NCBI GenBank assembly: GCA_947626195.1
Contig: CANQRF010000002.1
Location: 62,001-126,000 of the forward strand
Length of the DNA stretch: 64,000 bases
Origin: an uncultured Eggerthellaceae bacterium
GTDB lineage: Bacteria > Actinomycetota > Coriobacteriia > Coriobacteriales > Eggerthellaceae
Direction: 5' to 3'
The first letter of the stretch is position 1. Each line of letters opens with the position of its first letter. Positions 35,540 through 44,390 of the stretch are shown here, in pieces. The notes below the pieces were generated by a model that was not told the origin of the DNA, did not search any database, and saw only the letters and a program-made list of their open reading frames with translations. The translations under genes were made by a program, and so were the position numbers.

Positions 35540-37168
35540 ATGACGCGGAGGGGCGTTGAAGAGAAAATGTCAACAAGAACACACGAAAATGCGAAATTGT
35601 CCGACAGGTGCGAATGCGTTTCCCTTGACCGTATGACGTACAATTTCGCATGCATTGGTTTCGTTTTGTGCGTCTCCACTCCAGAGGCTGTACGTTACAG
35701 TATCTTTCGCAATATTAGCGACAGCTCTTCACCCGTTCCGTTTGTTTATAAAATCCTTTTCTTTCTGTTTTGCTACCTCATCATTCGGGTGATCGGACGG
35801 CGTTCTTCAAAGCCCTTCCATCGCCATAAAGCTTTTCTGCTTGTAATGAGCCTTATGCAATGTGCTGGCTTCGTCCTGATGCTTGTATCATTGGGAGGTG
35901 CTGTTTTTCCTCAGTGGGTCAAGATCCTGCAATCATGCCTCGTTGAATCGTTTTATTTTGCTTTTGTCGCTTATGCGAGCTTTTTCTCCCATGTTGGTAC
36001 GCGGCGCGCCATTAGCGTACTTGTCGTCGGTGTCATAGGAGCCGGAACAATACAGATCGCTTTGACATTCTTAACGTTTTATCCTGCAGCAGTTTGCATA
36101 TTGTGTATGGCTCCGCTTTCAGTCTTTTTTCTTATCCTTGCCGATCGACGCATTCAACATTTAGGGAAAGAGTATCTCTATGAAAAAGAAGCTGATCATA
36201 TCGATGGAGGCGAGTCGATTCCACTATCGGATGACTCAAGGGAGCAGATGCTATCTGATCCCTACAAAAAGAACGATGGTCAAATAAATCGCTTTAAGAC
36301 AAAGACAGGGTCGGTGCTATCTCTTTGTATAACCATATTTATGTTGTCGTTTATTGTCGGAGATATTCATCTAGCTTGGAACGATACGCTTGACGAGATT
36401 TACAACATGTTTGTTCAGCTTTGTACCGCAATCGGGGCCATCCTTGCAGGAAACCTCGTGTTGCTTTTGCAACGGTACCTTGAGGAAGTGGAAGCGATAG
36501 AGTTCACCCGCCTCATTGTATTGCCGATTGCGATTGGCACGCTCTATGTCGCTTCGTTGCTAGAAGGCTCCCTTATCGTGCTCTTAGTAATACCTCTCAA
36601 CGTAATCTATGTAGCGATTCTTCTCCTTGCTTGGCTTGCTCCTTTTATCTATGGAGCAGAAGATACGTCTTTTGATGTTAGCTGTAATACCTTTATGGCT
36701 AAACGCCTTGGGGTCATTGTTGGCATTGCCTATATCCGTGATTATGCCATAGGTCAGTTTACGTGGGCTATCAGCCTGATCGTGGTTGTCTTTCTCTTTG
36801 TCCTCATCGTGATAAGCTCAATCCAATTTATCAATATGTACCGGAGATCTAAGAGTCGCTTGTCTCCTGTGACGATAAATACGATCCTCGATCCAGAAAA
36901 ACTACAACAACGGGCGCTTTCCTCGCTTTCCCAAAAATATCATCTGACAACCCGTGAAAGCGAGGTTCTCGATTTATTGTCACGAGGAAGAAGCGCGAGC
37001 TATATCGCTGAGACGCTCGTCATCTCCGACACCACTGTTAAGACCCACATCAAGCATATCTATCAAAAGACGGGCATATCGTCGAAGCAGTTACTCATGG
37101 ATCTCGTTGAGGTTGAGGTAGGGCATATGCGTGCCGAAGTGTCTGGGGAGAGCGACCGGTCAACGTAA
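35540..37168 (+). CDS. Membrane-bound LuxR-family transcriptional regulator (12 TM + HTH)
   Basis: A 542 aa protein of the same architecture as the 6.8 kb regulator but clearly divergent in sequence: about 12 membrane helices in two blocks around a polar linker (about 220-255), then a GerE helix-turn-helix (YHLTTRESEVLDLLSRGRSA, then VISDTTVKTHIKHIYQKTG). Base composition is noticeably more A+T-rich than the flanking housekeeping genes. It is adjacent to the flavin reductase and on the same strand, so it probably controls it in response to the reductase substrate; this is inference from the common pairing in Eggerthellaceae. Start ATG 35540 is favoured by the extended -10 box 8 nt upstream; an ATG at 35567 is the alternative. 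Confidence 0.87.
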   Translation: MTRRGVEEKMSTRTHENAKLSDRCECVSLDRMTYNFACIGFVLCVSTPEAVRYSIFRNISDSSSPVPFVYKILFFLFCYLIIRVIGRRSSKPFHRHKAFLLVMSLMQCAGFVLMLVSLGGAVFPQWVKILQSCLVESFYFAFVAYASFFSHVGTRRAISVLVVGVIGAGTIQIALTFLTFYPAAVCILCMAPLSVFFLILADRRIQHLGKEYLYEKEADHIDGGESIPLSDDSREQMLSDPYKKNDGQINRFKTKTGSVLSLCITIFMLSFIVGDIHLAWNDTLDEIYNMFVQLCTAIGAILAGNLVLLLQRYLEEVEAIEFTRLIVLPIAIGTLYVASLLEGSLIVLLVIPLNVIYVAILLLAWLAPFIYGAEDTSFDVSCNTFMAKRLGVIVGIAYIRDYAIGQFTWAISLIVVVFLFVLIVISSIQFINMYRRSKSRLSPVTINTILDPEKLQQRALSSLSQKYHLTTRESEVLDLLSRGRSASYIAETLVISDTTVKTHIKHIYQKTGISSKQLLMDLVEVEVGHMRAEVSGESDRST

Positions 37169-37216
37169 GGTTGTTGCAGGCGATTCGTAACCTGTAAACA
37201 TGGCGCATCTTAGCAA

Positions 37217-37239
37217 GAAACCCCGCGGGGCGGGGTTTC
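37217..37239. terminator. Bidirectional terminator between luxR-type gene and rpsT
   Basis: GAAACCCCGC (37217-37226) and GCGGGGTTTC (37230-37239), perfect 10 bp stem with a 3 nt loop, each arm ending in TTTC when read outward. It is placed between two convergent genes. A second weaker hairpin near 37298-37311 (GGAAC/GTTCC) precedes a T-rich stretch on the plus strand. Confidence 0.75.
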
Positions 37240-37319
37240 ACTCTTGATATGCGGATGAACCGCGCGGCTCATCATAGCATACACTCGATGGTTTGGAACA
37301 GATGTTCCGTGTTTTTGCG

Positions 37320-37835
37320 CTACTCGGCGGTAGACTCTCCCTCTTCTGCGGCAGCAGCCTCCGCTTCGGCCTTCGCGGCCTCGGCGGCTTCCTGCGCCTT
37401 GCGCTTGGCGGCCTTCTCCTCGGCCTTCAGCGTCTCGGCGCGGCGAAGCGCCTTTTCCTGCGAAGCCTTCTTCTGGGCCTCTTTCCGCGCGGCCTTCGCA
37501 GCGGCCTTCTTGTTGCCGGTGTTCTTCTGCGGTTTCGGCTCCGGCTTCACATACGCCTTGCGGTCCTCTTCGGTGACGATGGTGTTCGCGAGCTTCATGA
37601 TGCCGCTCTTGCGGTTCGCCGCCTGGTTCTTGTGGATGATGCCCTTGCTCACGGCCTTGTCCATCAAACGGCAGGCCGCCAGCGCGGCCGCATAGGCTTT
37701 CGCGCCATCTTGCTCGGCGACGGCGTCCTTCACGTGGCGCGTCGCGGTCTTCAGCGATGCCTTGATGGCGCGGTTGCGCATGCGCGCCTTCTCGTTGGTG
37801 ATGATGCGTTTCTTCTGGCTCTTGATATTTGCCAT
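37320..37835 (-). CDS. rpsT: 30S ribosomal protein S20 with long C-terminal extension
   Basis: The S20 core ([20 protein letters not shown], then [15 protein letters not shown]) occupies residues 1-88, normal for the family, and binds 16S rRNA. The protein continues to 171 aa with an Ala/Lys/Arg/Glu-rich tail, basic first ([20 protein letters not shown]) and acidic at the end (EEGESTAE). No stop interrupts the tail, so it is a genuine in-frame extension rather than a misread. The ATG at 37835 is preceded by AGAGGAGAGC; the frame is open upstream across lepA but that part is antisense to lepA. It is convergent with the inserted luxR gene and divergent from lepA. Confidence 0.95.
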   Translation of the reverse strand: MANIKSQKKRIITNEKARMRNRAIKASLKTATRHVKDAVAEQDGAKAYAAALAACRLMDKAVSKGIIHKNQAANRKSGIMKLANTIVTEEDRKAYVKPEPKPQKNTGNKKAAAKAARKEAQKKASQEKALRRAETLKAEEKAAKRKAQEAAEAAKAEAEAAAAEEGESTAE

Positions 37836-38039
37836 GCTCTCCTCTTTCTTCGTGTGGCATGCACGGGATTTTCGCCTGCCACGAACTTCTCTCTCATCTT
37901 GCGAGCGCTGTAGCGCAGCCACGTCTGCAACTTGGTTCAAAGATTGACGTCCAAGCAAGGCTCGCAAGATAACGCAATGCGATAGAATACCAAAGGTTAA
38001 CGGCTTCTGTCGAATAAATGTTTGCAAGAGAAAGAAAAA
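37836..38039. promoter_or_regulatory. Divergent leader region rpsT / lepA
   Basis: 204 nt between divergent genes. For lepA a candidate promoter is TTGACG (37944-37949) with GATAAC (37968-37973, 18 bp spacer); TAGAAT at 37983-37988 is an alternative -10. The rpsT side contains short inverted repeats (GTGGCA/TGCCAC around 37853-37884, and GCGCT-GT-AGCGC near 37905-37916) that could be leader structures. No RNA gene was recognised. Confidence 0.4.
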
Positions 38040-39845
38040 ATGACGCAAGACCCAGCACATATCAGGAACTTCTCGATCATCGCCCACATCGACCATGGGA
38101 AATCGACGCTTTCCGATCGCATTCTCGAATATACGGGAACCGTTGCCTCCCGTGACATGCAGGAGCAGCTCCTCGACACGATGGACATCGAGCGCGAGCG
38201 GGGCATCACGATCAAAAGCCAAGCGGTGCGTGTGGAATACACCGCCGATGACGGGCAGCCCTACCAGCTGAACCTCATCGACACGCCCGGCCATGTCGAT
38301 TTCACCTACGAGGTGAGCCGCTCGCTCGCCGCCTGCGAGGGCGCGGTGCTCGTCGTGGACTCCACGCAGGGCGTCGAAGCGCAAACGGTCGCCAATGCGA
38401 TGCTCGCCATGAACGCGGACCTGGAGATCATCCCCGTCATCAACAAGATCGACCTTCCGGCCTCCGAGCCCGATCGCGTGCGCGCCGAGATCGAGGACGC
38501 CTTAGCCATCCCCGCCGACGACGCCGTTTTGGCGTCGGGCAAGACGGGGGCAGGCACGCATGAGCTTCTCGAGGCGATCGTCTATATGATCCCGCCGCCC
38601 AGGGGGGATGCTCAAGCGCCTGCGCGCGCCCTTATCTTCGACTCGTATTTCGACGCCTATCGCGGGGTCGTGGCGCTCGTGCGCATCGTCGACGGCTCGC
38701 TCAAGAAGGGCGAGCGAATCCGCATGATGGCGACGGGGTCTGAGGCGCTTGTCGAGGAGATCGGCGCACGGCGACCCGCCGAGATGGCCCTTGAGGGGCT
38801 TTCGGTGGGCGAGGTGGGCTATCTGGTCACGGGCCTCAAAGACGTGAGCCTCGTCAAGGTCGGCGACACGATAACCTCGGCGGAACGGCCCGCGCAGGAG
38901 GCGCTTCCCGGCTATCGGGAGGTGAAGCCGATGGTGTTCACCGGACTTTTCCCGCTCGAGGGCGATCAGTACGAGCCCCTCAAGGAGGCGCTCGAGAAGC
39001 TCGCCCTCAACGATCCGGCGCTCGTATGGGAGCCGGAGAAATCGCATGCCCTCGGATTCGGATTCCGCGTGGGATTTCTCGGGCTGCTCCACATGGAGGT
39101 CGTCAAGGAACGCCTCGAGCGCGAATTCGGGCTCGATCTCCTTGCGACGGCCCCTTCAGTGGAATACCACGTCTTCACGCAGGGCGGCGGCGAGAAAGTC
39201 ATCCGCTCGCCGCAGGAAATGCCCGATGCGGCGGAAATCATCCGCATCGAGGAGCCCTACCTGAAGGCGCGCATTCTCGTGCCGCCCGACTACGTCGGCG
39301 CCGTGATGGACGTGACGGTCGCGCGGCGCGGCATCTTCATCACGATGAACTATCTCTCGCAGACCACGGTCGAGCTGCTCTGGGAAATGCCGCTCTCCGA
39401 GCTGATCATGGATTATTTCGACAAGCTGAAAAGCTCGACGAAGGGCTATGCGAGCCTCGATTACACCTTCGACGGATACCGCGAGGCGAAGCTCGTGAAG
39501 CTCGACATCCTCATCGCGGGGAAGCCGGTGGATGCGCTCTCTTTCATCGTCGATCGCGACAAGGCATACGACAAGGGCAGGGCGCTCGTCAGCAAGCTCA
39601 AGGAGATCATCCCGCGCCAACTGTTCGAGGTACCCATCCAGGCGGCGATCGGCGGACGCGTGCTCGCCCGGGCAACGGTGAAGGCGAAGCGCAAAGACGT
39701 CCTCGCGAAATGCTATGGCGGCGACATCACGCGCAAGCGCAAGCTCTTGGAAAAGCAGAAGGAGGGCAAGAAGCGCATGAAGGCCCTTGGGAGCGTCGAG
39801 GTTCCGCAGGAGGCGTTTCTCGCCATCCTCAAGACCGACGAATAG
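38040..39845 (+). CDS. lepA: Elongation factor 4 (LepA) GTPase
   Basis: A ribosome back-translocase/biogenesis GTPase. 601 aa, normal length, with P-loop [20 protein letters not shown] switch [13 protein letters not shown] switch II and NKIDLP specificity motif, followed by EF-G-like domains and the LepA-specific C-terminal domain ([20 protein letters not shown], then [17 protein letters not shown]). The ATG at 38040 has a weak purine-rich site (AAGAGAAAG) upstream. dusB follows after 3 nt on the same transcript. Confidence 0.97.
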   Translation: MTQDPAHIRNFSIIAHIDHGKSTLSDRILEYTGTVASRDMQEQLLDTMDIERERGITIKSQAVRVEYTADDGQPYQLNLIDTPGHVDFTYEVSRSLAACEGAVLVVDSTQGVEAQTVANAMLAMNADLEIIPVINKIDLPASEPDRVRAEIEDALAIPADDAVLASGKTGAGTHELLEAIVYMIPPPRGDAQAPARALIFDSYFDAYRGVVALVRIVDGSLKKGERIRMMATGSEALVEEIGARRPAEMALEGLSVGEVGYLVTGLKDVSLVKVGDTITSAERPAQEALPGYREVKPMVFTGLFPLEGDQYEPLKEALEKLALNDPALVWEPEKSHALGFGFRVGFLGLLHMEVVKERLEREFGLDLLATAPSVEYHVFTQGGGEKVIRSPQEMPDAAEIIRIEEPYLKARILVPPDYVGAVMDVTVARRGIFITMNYLSQTTVELLWEMPLSELIMDYFDKLKSSTKGYASLDYTFDGYREAKLVKLDILIAGKPVDALSFIVDRDKAYDKGRALVSKLKEIIPRQLFEVPIQAAIGGRVLARATVKAKRKDVLAKCYGGDITRKRKLLEKQKEGKKRMKALGSVEVPQEAFLAILKTDE

Positions 39846-39848
39846 CCG

Positions 39849-40886
39849 ATGCCGGAAACGCACCGACAAATGGGCGCTGGCAGAAGGCCCCTCGTGATCC
39901 TCGCGCCCATGGCGGGCGTGACCGACGCGGTGTTTCGTCGGCTCTGCGCGGAGGCGGGCGCCGACCTCACGTTCACGGAGATGGTGTCGGCAAAGGGACT
40001 CGCCTACCGCTCGCAAAAGACCCGGGCGATGTTGAGCCTCGGTGCGGGGGAGGAACGCGTCGGCGTGCAGCTCTTCGGCCACGAGCCCTCGATGCTCGCC
40101 TCGCAGGCGGCGATGATCGAGGAGCTTCTCGGCGACCATCTTGCCTGCATCGACATCAACATGGGCTGTCCGGCGCGCAAGATCGTCTCGAAAGGCGATG
40201 GCGCGGCGCTTTTGAAGGAGCCCGAGCTGGCCTCCCGCATCGTCGTCTGCGTGAAAGAGGCGCTTTCGCAGACGCTCGTGACGGTGAAGATGCGGAGAGG
40301 CTATGAGATGGGAAACGACTGCGCGGTCGATTTCGCGCACCGCATGGAGGAGGCCGGAGCCGATCGCGTGACCGTGCATGGCCGCTTCGCCGAGCAGCTC
40401 TACCACGGCCGTGCCGATTGGGGGGTCATCAAGCGCGTGAAGGAGGCGCTGAGCGTTCCGGTTTGCGGAAACGGCGATGTCAAATGCGCTGGGGACGCGC
40501 TTCGCATGCTGGATGAAACGGGCTGCGACGAGGTGATGGTGGCTCGCGGAGCCGAAGGAAACCCGTGGATCTTCGCGCAGATACGCGCACTGCTGGAGGG
40601 CCGCGAGGAAGAGCCGCCCACGGTGGCGGAGCGGCTCGAGATGGCGCGGCGCCACGCACGCTTGCTTGCCGCCGGCAATCCGGACGACCTCCGTGCGTTT
40701 CGCAAGCACGCGATGTGGTACGTCACCGGCCTCTCGGGGGCCTCGGCGGCGCGCGAGCGCATCACGCATTGCGAGACCCTGCGCGATTACGAGCTTCTCT
40801 TCGATGAGCTGGAGATGAAAGCGCGGGATTCGGTTCTCCCGCTCAAACGTGGGGCGGCGCCAAATCCTGAATGCGCGCGGATCTAA
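39849..40886 (+). CDS. dusB: tRNA-dihydrouridine synthase
   Basis: An FMN enzyme that reduces uridine to dihydrouridine in the tRNA D-loop. 345 aa TIM barrel with LAPMAGVTDAVFRRL at 18-32, the catalytic C107 in NMGCPARK, HGRFAEQLYHG and GNGDVKCAGDA, plus a C-terminal helical domain. The subfamily (DusB-type) is inferred from overall features. It starts 3 nt after lepA; its stop overlaps the stop of hemW on the other strand by 4 nt (CTAA). Confidence 0.9.
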   Translation: MPETHRQMGAGRRPLVILAPMAGVTDAVFRRLCAEAGADLTFTEMVSAKGLAYRSQKTRAMLSLGAGEERVGVQLFGHEPSMLASQAAMIEELLGDHLACIDINMGCPARKIVSKGDGAALLKEPELASRIVVCVKEALSQTLVTVKMRRGYEMGNDCAVDFAHRMEEAGADRVTVHGRFAEQLYHGRADWGVIKRVKEALSVPVCGNGDVKCAGDALRMLDETGCDEVMVARGAEGNPWIFAQIRALLEGREEEPPTVAERLEMARRHARLLAAGNPDDLRAFRKHAMWYVTGLSGASAARERITHCETLRDYELLFDELEMKARDSVLPLKRGAAPNPECARI

Positions 40887-41995
40887 GGGGCGAGCGCGAG
40901 GATCCGGAAGAAGATCTCGTTGCCGCAGAGCCATCCGCGATGCGTTGGGCGAACTCCTCGCCCATCCCGTTCGATGAGCCCGAGCTCGCAGAGCTCATCA
41001 AGGACCGTCGGAAGCGCGGGAAGAAGCGCTTCCTTCTCCCGAAGAAACTCCTCGGTTGCGCCCTCGCTCAAGCGCATGCGCAGCATGAGATCTTCGGCGG
41101 CCATTTGGGCAGCGTCGAGCCTTTCCACGACGACCCCGTCCTTTACGCGCTCGCGGTGAGAGCCGCTCTCGCGCATCGTGACGGCGGCCCTTCCGATGCC
41201 AAGGTAAGGGAGCGAGGTCCAGTAGGCTCTGTTGTGCCGGCTCTCGAAGCCCGGTTTCGCATAGTTCGAGATCTCGTAGCGAACGTATCCGGCCTGCGCG
41301 AGCATCGTCTCGGCCCGTTCGAGGTCGGTGCCCTGGCGATCGTCGCTTACGGCAGCACAAGCGCCGGAGGCGATTCGCACTTGGAGCGGCGTGCCCTCCT
41401 CCACGGCAAGCGGGTAGACGCTGATGTGATCGGGGCCGAGCTCGATGGCCTGCGCGAGCGTCGCCTCCCAGCTCGCCTCGCTTTGGCCGGGGATGCCGCA
41501 CATGAGATCGAGCGAGATGTTCTCAAAGCGCTCACGGGCGATGTGGAAAGCGCCACGCGCTCGCTCTGCGTCGTGCGCCCTCCCGAGAAACCGCAAGACC
41601 TCATCGTCGAAGCTCTGCACGCCGAGTGAAAGGCGGTTCACGCCGAGCGCGAAAGCGTCTTTCACGATCGCGGGGCTCAGGCTCTCGGGATTGGCCTCCA
41701 TCGTGAACTCTCCGCCGTCGGCGAGCGGCACGTAGATCGAGAGCGCATAGAGCAAGCTCGTCAGCAGGCGGCTTCCGAGATGCGTCGGCGTGCCGCCGCC
41801 CAGATAGATCGTCTCGACCTCCGCGAGCTCGCGCGCCCTCGCGTGGTGGAGGATCTCTCCGATAAGGCCTTCGACGTAGGTTTGCATGGCGGGATCGTCG
41901 CGCTCGACCGCCTGCGTCGTGAAATCGCAATAGGAGCATCGGCTCGTGCAAAACGGGACGTGGATATACAGCGCTTGATACGGTTTTTCGCTCAT
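40883..41995 (-). CDS. hemW: HemW-like radical SAM heme chaperone
   Basis: Radical SAM protein formerly mistaken for coproporphyrinogen oxidase; HemW binds and delivers heme. 370 aa with the cluster motif HVPFCTSRCSYCDF (C16, C20, C23), YLGGGTPTHL, NRLSLGVQSFDDEVL, and the C-terminal HemW domain. It lacks the N-terminal extension of true HemN. It is oriented opposite to its neighbours lepA-dusB and hrcA and ends inside the dusB stop. lepA-hemW-hrcA-dnaJ proximity is common in Gram-positive bacteria. Confidence 0.92.
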   Translation of the reverse strand: MSEKPYQALYIHVPFCTSRCSYCDFTTQAVERDDPAMQTYVEGLIGEILHHARARELAEVETIYLGGGTPTHLGSRLLTSLLYALSIYVPLADGGEFTMEANPESLSPAIVKDAFALGVNRLSLGVQSFDDEVLRFLGRAHDAERARGAFHIARERFENISLDLMCGIPGQSEASWEATLAQAIELGPDHISVYPLAVEEGTPLQVRIASGACAAVSDDRQGTDLERAETMLAQAGYVRYEISNYAKPGFESRHNRAYWTSLPYLGIGRAAVTMRESGSHRERVKDGVVVERLDAAQMAAEDLMLRMRLSEGATEEFLREKEALLPALPTVLDELCELGLIERDGRGVRPTHRGWLCGNEIFFRILALAP

Positions 41996-42050
41996 AGGCG
42001 CATTTTAACGGAGAAAAACTTGTGAAAGAAGGGCAATTTATCCCACGCGA

Positions 42051-42077
42051 TAAGCACTCTTGGCTCTCGGCTGCTAA
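42051..42077. promoter_or_regulatory. Degenerate CIRCE operator for HrcA
   Basis: TAAGCACTC (42051-42059), 9 nt spacer, GGCTGCTAA (42069-42077). Against the CIRCE consensus TTAGCACTC-N9-GAGTGCTAA this matches 8/9 and 7/9 with the exact spacer length, upstream of hrcA. Confidence 0.65.
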
Positions 42078-42080
42078 AAT
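42072..42080 (+). promoter_or_regulatory. Extended -10 promoter of hrcA-dnaJ
   Basis: TGCTAAAAT is an extended -10 whose first six bases are the right arm of the CIRCE element, so HrcA bound there would cover the promoter directly. Leader about 70 nt, ending in AAAGGAGG. Confidence 0.5.
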
Positions 42081-42157
42081 GCGATGATGTTCATCGAACA
42101 GACGAAGCAAGGCGCTGTGCGACTTGCGGGAAGGCCCCGAGGCGGAAAGGAGGAAAG

Positions 42158-43165
42158 ATGCTCAGCGATCGAAGGCAACGGGTTCTCATTGCGTTGATCG
42201 AGGAGTATATTTCCCGCGCTTTGCCCGTGGGGTCGCGCACGTTGACCGAGCGCTACCATCTGGGCGTGAGCCCCGCCACCGTGAGAAATGAGCTGTCGGC
42301 CCTCGAAGAGGCCGGCTATATCACCCAGCCGCACACGTCGTCGGGACGTATTCCGACCGACGCCGGATACCGCGCGTTCGTCGACGATCTGATCGCCTCG
42401 AAGAAGATCGAGCCGACCGTCGACGAGCAGCTCATCCAAACGATAAGGGAAAGCGCGAGCGCGCTGGACGATTTGATGGAGCGCACTTCGCGGGAGCTCT
42501 CACGGCTCACCGAATGCCTCTCCGTCGTCGTGTCGCCCTCGGTCGTCACGGTGACCATTCGCCAGATCTCGTTCATATCGCTCTCACCGCATCTTGTGCT
42601 CGTCGTCGTGGTGAGCGACGATGGGCAGGTCTTCAACCGGCAGGTGAGCTTCAACGACGAGGTCGCGTTGGAAGAGCTGCACGGCGCCGAGGAGACGCTC
42701 TCGCGTTTCGCCGTCGGCCATTCGCTCGCGGATCTGCTCGCGCTCTTCGAGCAGGCCAGCCAGACGACCGTCTTCGATCCGATCGTCTACCGGCTGCTCG
42801 ATGAGATCACCACCTGCTTGAATGCGGCGGGTTCGAACCGTGCCCGAAAGGGCGGGCTCTCGGCTCTTTTGGCGAAGCCGGAGTTCACGCAGGCGCAATC
42901 GCTTCTTCCCATCATCTCGGTTTTGGAGGATGATGTCGTGCTTGTGCACCTGCTCGACGAGGCGCTGCTCACGCCGACCGAGCTTCTTGTGCGCATTGGC
43001 AGCGAGAACGGCGACGACTCGTTGGCGGGCGTCTCGCTCGTCGCGAGCCAGTTCGGGCGGGGAGACGCCACGGGCATCGTCGCGGTCATCGGGCCGACGC
43101 GGATGGACTACAGCCGGGCGATCCGCGCCGTGCGCGCTGCCAGCGCAGTGCTGCATGACGACTGA
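42158..43165 (+). CDS. hrcA: Heat-inducible transcription repressor HrcA
   Basis: A repressor of heat-shock genes through CIRCE. 335 aa: N-terminal winged helix (VLIALIEEYISRALPVGSRT, then VSPATVRNELSALEEAGYI and HTSSGRIPTDAGYR), then a GAF-like dimerisation domain with the HrcA insert. AAAGGAGG precedes the ATG. It heads hrcA-dnaJ-mtaB and likely represses itself through the CIRCE-like site at 42051-42077. grpE and dnaK are not here. Confidence 0.97.
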   Translation: MLSDRRQRVLIALIEEYISRALPVGSRTLTERYHLGVSPATVRNELSALEEAGYITQPHTSSGRIPTDAGYRAFVDDLIASKKIEPTVDEQLIQTIRESASALDDLMERTSRELSRLTECLSVVVSPSVVTVTIRQISFISLSPHLVLVVVVSDDGQVFNRQVSFNDEVALEELHGAEETLSRFAVGHSLADLLALFEQASQTTVFDPIVYRLLDEITTCLNAAGSNRARKGGLSALLAKPEFTQAQSLLPIISVLEDDVVLVHLLDEALLTPTELLVRIGSENGDDSLAGVSLVASQFGRGDATGIVAVIGPTRMDYSRAIRAVRAASAVLHDD

Positions 43166-43259
43166 GGGAGCCCGTGGCGCGTAGATATGGGAAAGAGCTG
43201 CATGAACGTGACGCCGAAGGCGTGCATCGATATGAAGGGATGGGAAAGAGAAATCTTCC

Positions 43260-44390
43260 ATGGCTAAGGATCTTTACGAAATACTCGGCGTTGACCGCAA
43301 CGCCTCGGACAACGATATAAAGAAGGCGTTCCGCCATAAAGCACGCGAGCTGCATCCCGACGTCAACAAGGCGCCCGATGCCGAGGAGCGCTTCAAGGAG
43401 CTGAACGAAGCCTACGACGTGCTCTCAGATCCGCATAAGCGGGCGCAGTACGATCGCTTCGGCACGATCCCCGGCAATGCGGGGGCGGCCGGTGGCCCAG
43501 GATACGTCGATCTCGAGGATCTCTTCGGCGGCGGCTTCGGCGGCATGGGCGACATCTTCTCCACCTTCTTCGGCGGTGGCGGCGGTGCGCGCACCGTTCG
43601 CAAGGAGGGCCGCGATATGAGCGTCGGCCTGCGCTTGACGCTCGAAGAGGTGGCGAGCGGCGCAAAAAAGGAAGTGGTGTACGACCGGCTCTCGCCCTGC
43701 CCCGAATGCGAGGGGACGGGCCTCGGGGAGGACGGCAAGGAGGTCACCTGCCCCGAATGCGACGGCAAGGGCCGCGTCGTCACGGTGAAGCAGACGATCC
43801 TCGGGAGCATGCAGTCCTCGACCACCTGCCCGAAATGCCACGGTGAAGGAACGATCATCGAGAACGCCTGCCCCGAATGCGACGGGCAGGGGAGGATCCC
43901 CGACCGTCAGAAGGTGACCGTGAAGGTGCCGGCAGGCATTCGCGACGGCCAGCAGCTGCGCCTCAGTGGATTTGGCGAGGCGGGCATCCGCGGCGCGAGG
44001 CCGGGAGATCTCATCGTCACCTGCCGCGTGCAGCCCCATGAGTATTTTGAGCGCGAGGGCGATAACCTCCATGTGAAGGTGAGCATCTCGATGGTTCAGG
44101 CGGCGCTTGGCGCAAAAACCGAGGTGAAGGGCATCCTCGAAGACGAGGAAGTGACGGTCAACATTCCTGAGGGCTGCCAGAACGACCAAGTCATCAGGGT
44201 GCGCGGCGCCGGCCTTCCGAGGTTGAAGAGCGATTCGCGCGGCGACATGTACGTGCACGCCCATGTCGTCATTCCGAAGAAAGTCTCCTCGAAGGAACGC
44301 GAGCTGCTTGAGGCGCTCGCAAAGGAGATGGGGGAGGAAGTCTCCGAGAAGCGCTCTCCCCTCGAAAAGCTCCGCGATGTCTTCAACTGA
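43260..44390 (+). CDS. dnaJ: Chaperone DnaJ
   Basis: A type I Hsp40 co-chaperone. 376 aa with J domain including HPD (32-34), a Gly/Phe-rich region ([17 protein letters not shown]), four zinc repeats ([32 protein letters not shown]), and a C-terminal substrate-binding domain. Linked to hrcA rather than to dnaK-grpE, which is the usual place for the DnaJ2 copy in Actinobacteria. The 94 nt gap after hrcA shows no promoter or terminator. It overlaps mtaB by 14 nt. Confidence 0.97.
   Translation: MAKDLYEILGVDRNASDNDIKKAFRHKARELHPDVNKAPDAEERFKELNEAYDVLSDPHKRAQYDRFGTIPGNAGAAGGPGYVDLEDLFGGGFGGMGDIFSTFFGGGGGARTVRKEGRDMSVGLRLTLEEVASGAKKEVVYDRLSPCPECEGTGLGEDGKEVTCPECDGKGRVVTVKQTILGSMQSSTTCPKCHGEGTIIENACPECDGQGRIPDRQKVTVKVPAGIRDGQQLRLSGFGEAGIRGARPGDLIVTCRVQPHEYFEREGDNLHVKVSISMVQAALGAKTEVKGILEDEEVTVNIPEGCQNDQVIRVRGAGLPRLKSDSRGDMYVHAHVVIPKKVSSKERELLEALAKEMGEEVSEKRSPLEKLRDVFN

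Noticed and set aside
32825-37200. Mobile element or genomic island carrying the reductase cassette
   Set aside because: No integrase, transposase, tRNA target or convincing flanking direct repeats were seen; only composition and position suggest acquisition.
37836-38039. Possible tRNA or small RNA gene in the rpsT-lepA gap
   Set aside because: No cloverleaf, anticodon stem or T-loop sequence; only short inverted repeats typical of a leader.
37836-38384. Open frame continuing upstream of rpsT on the minus strand, which would give a 354 aa protein
   Set aside because: The added part is antisense to lepA. The S20 start at 37835 has a good ribosome site and matches the family N-terminus.
39156-40934. 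592-codon minus-strand frame across lepA and dusB
   Set aside because: His/Arg/Leu-rich shadow covering two well-supported genes.
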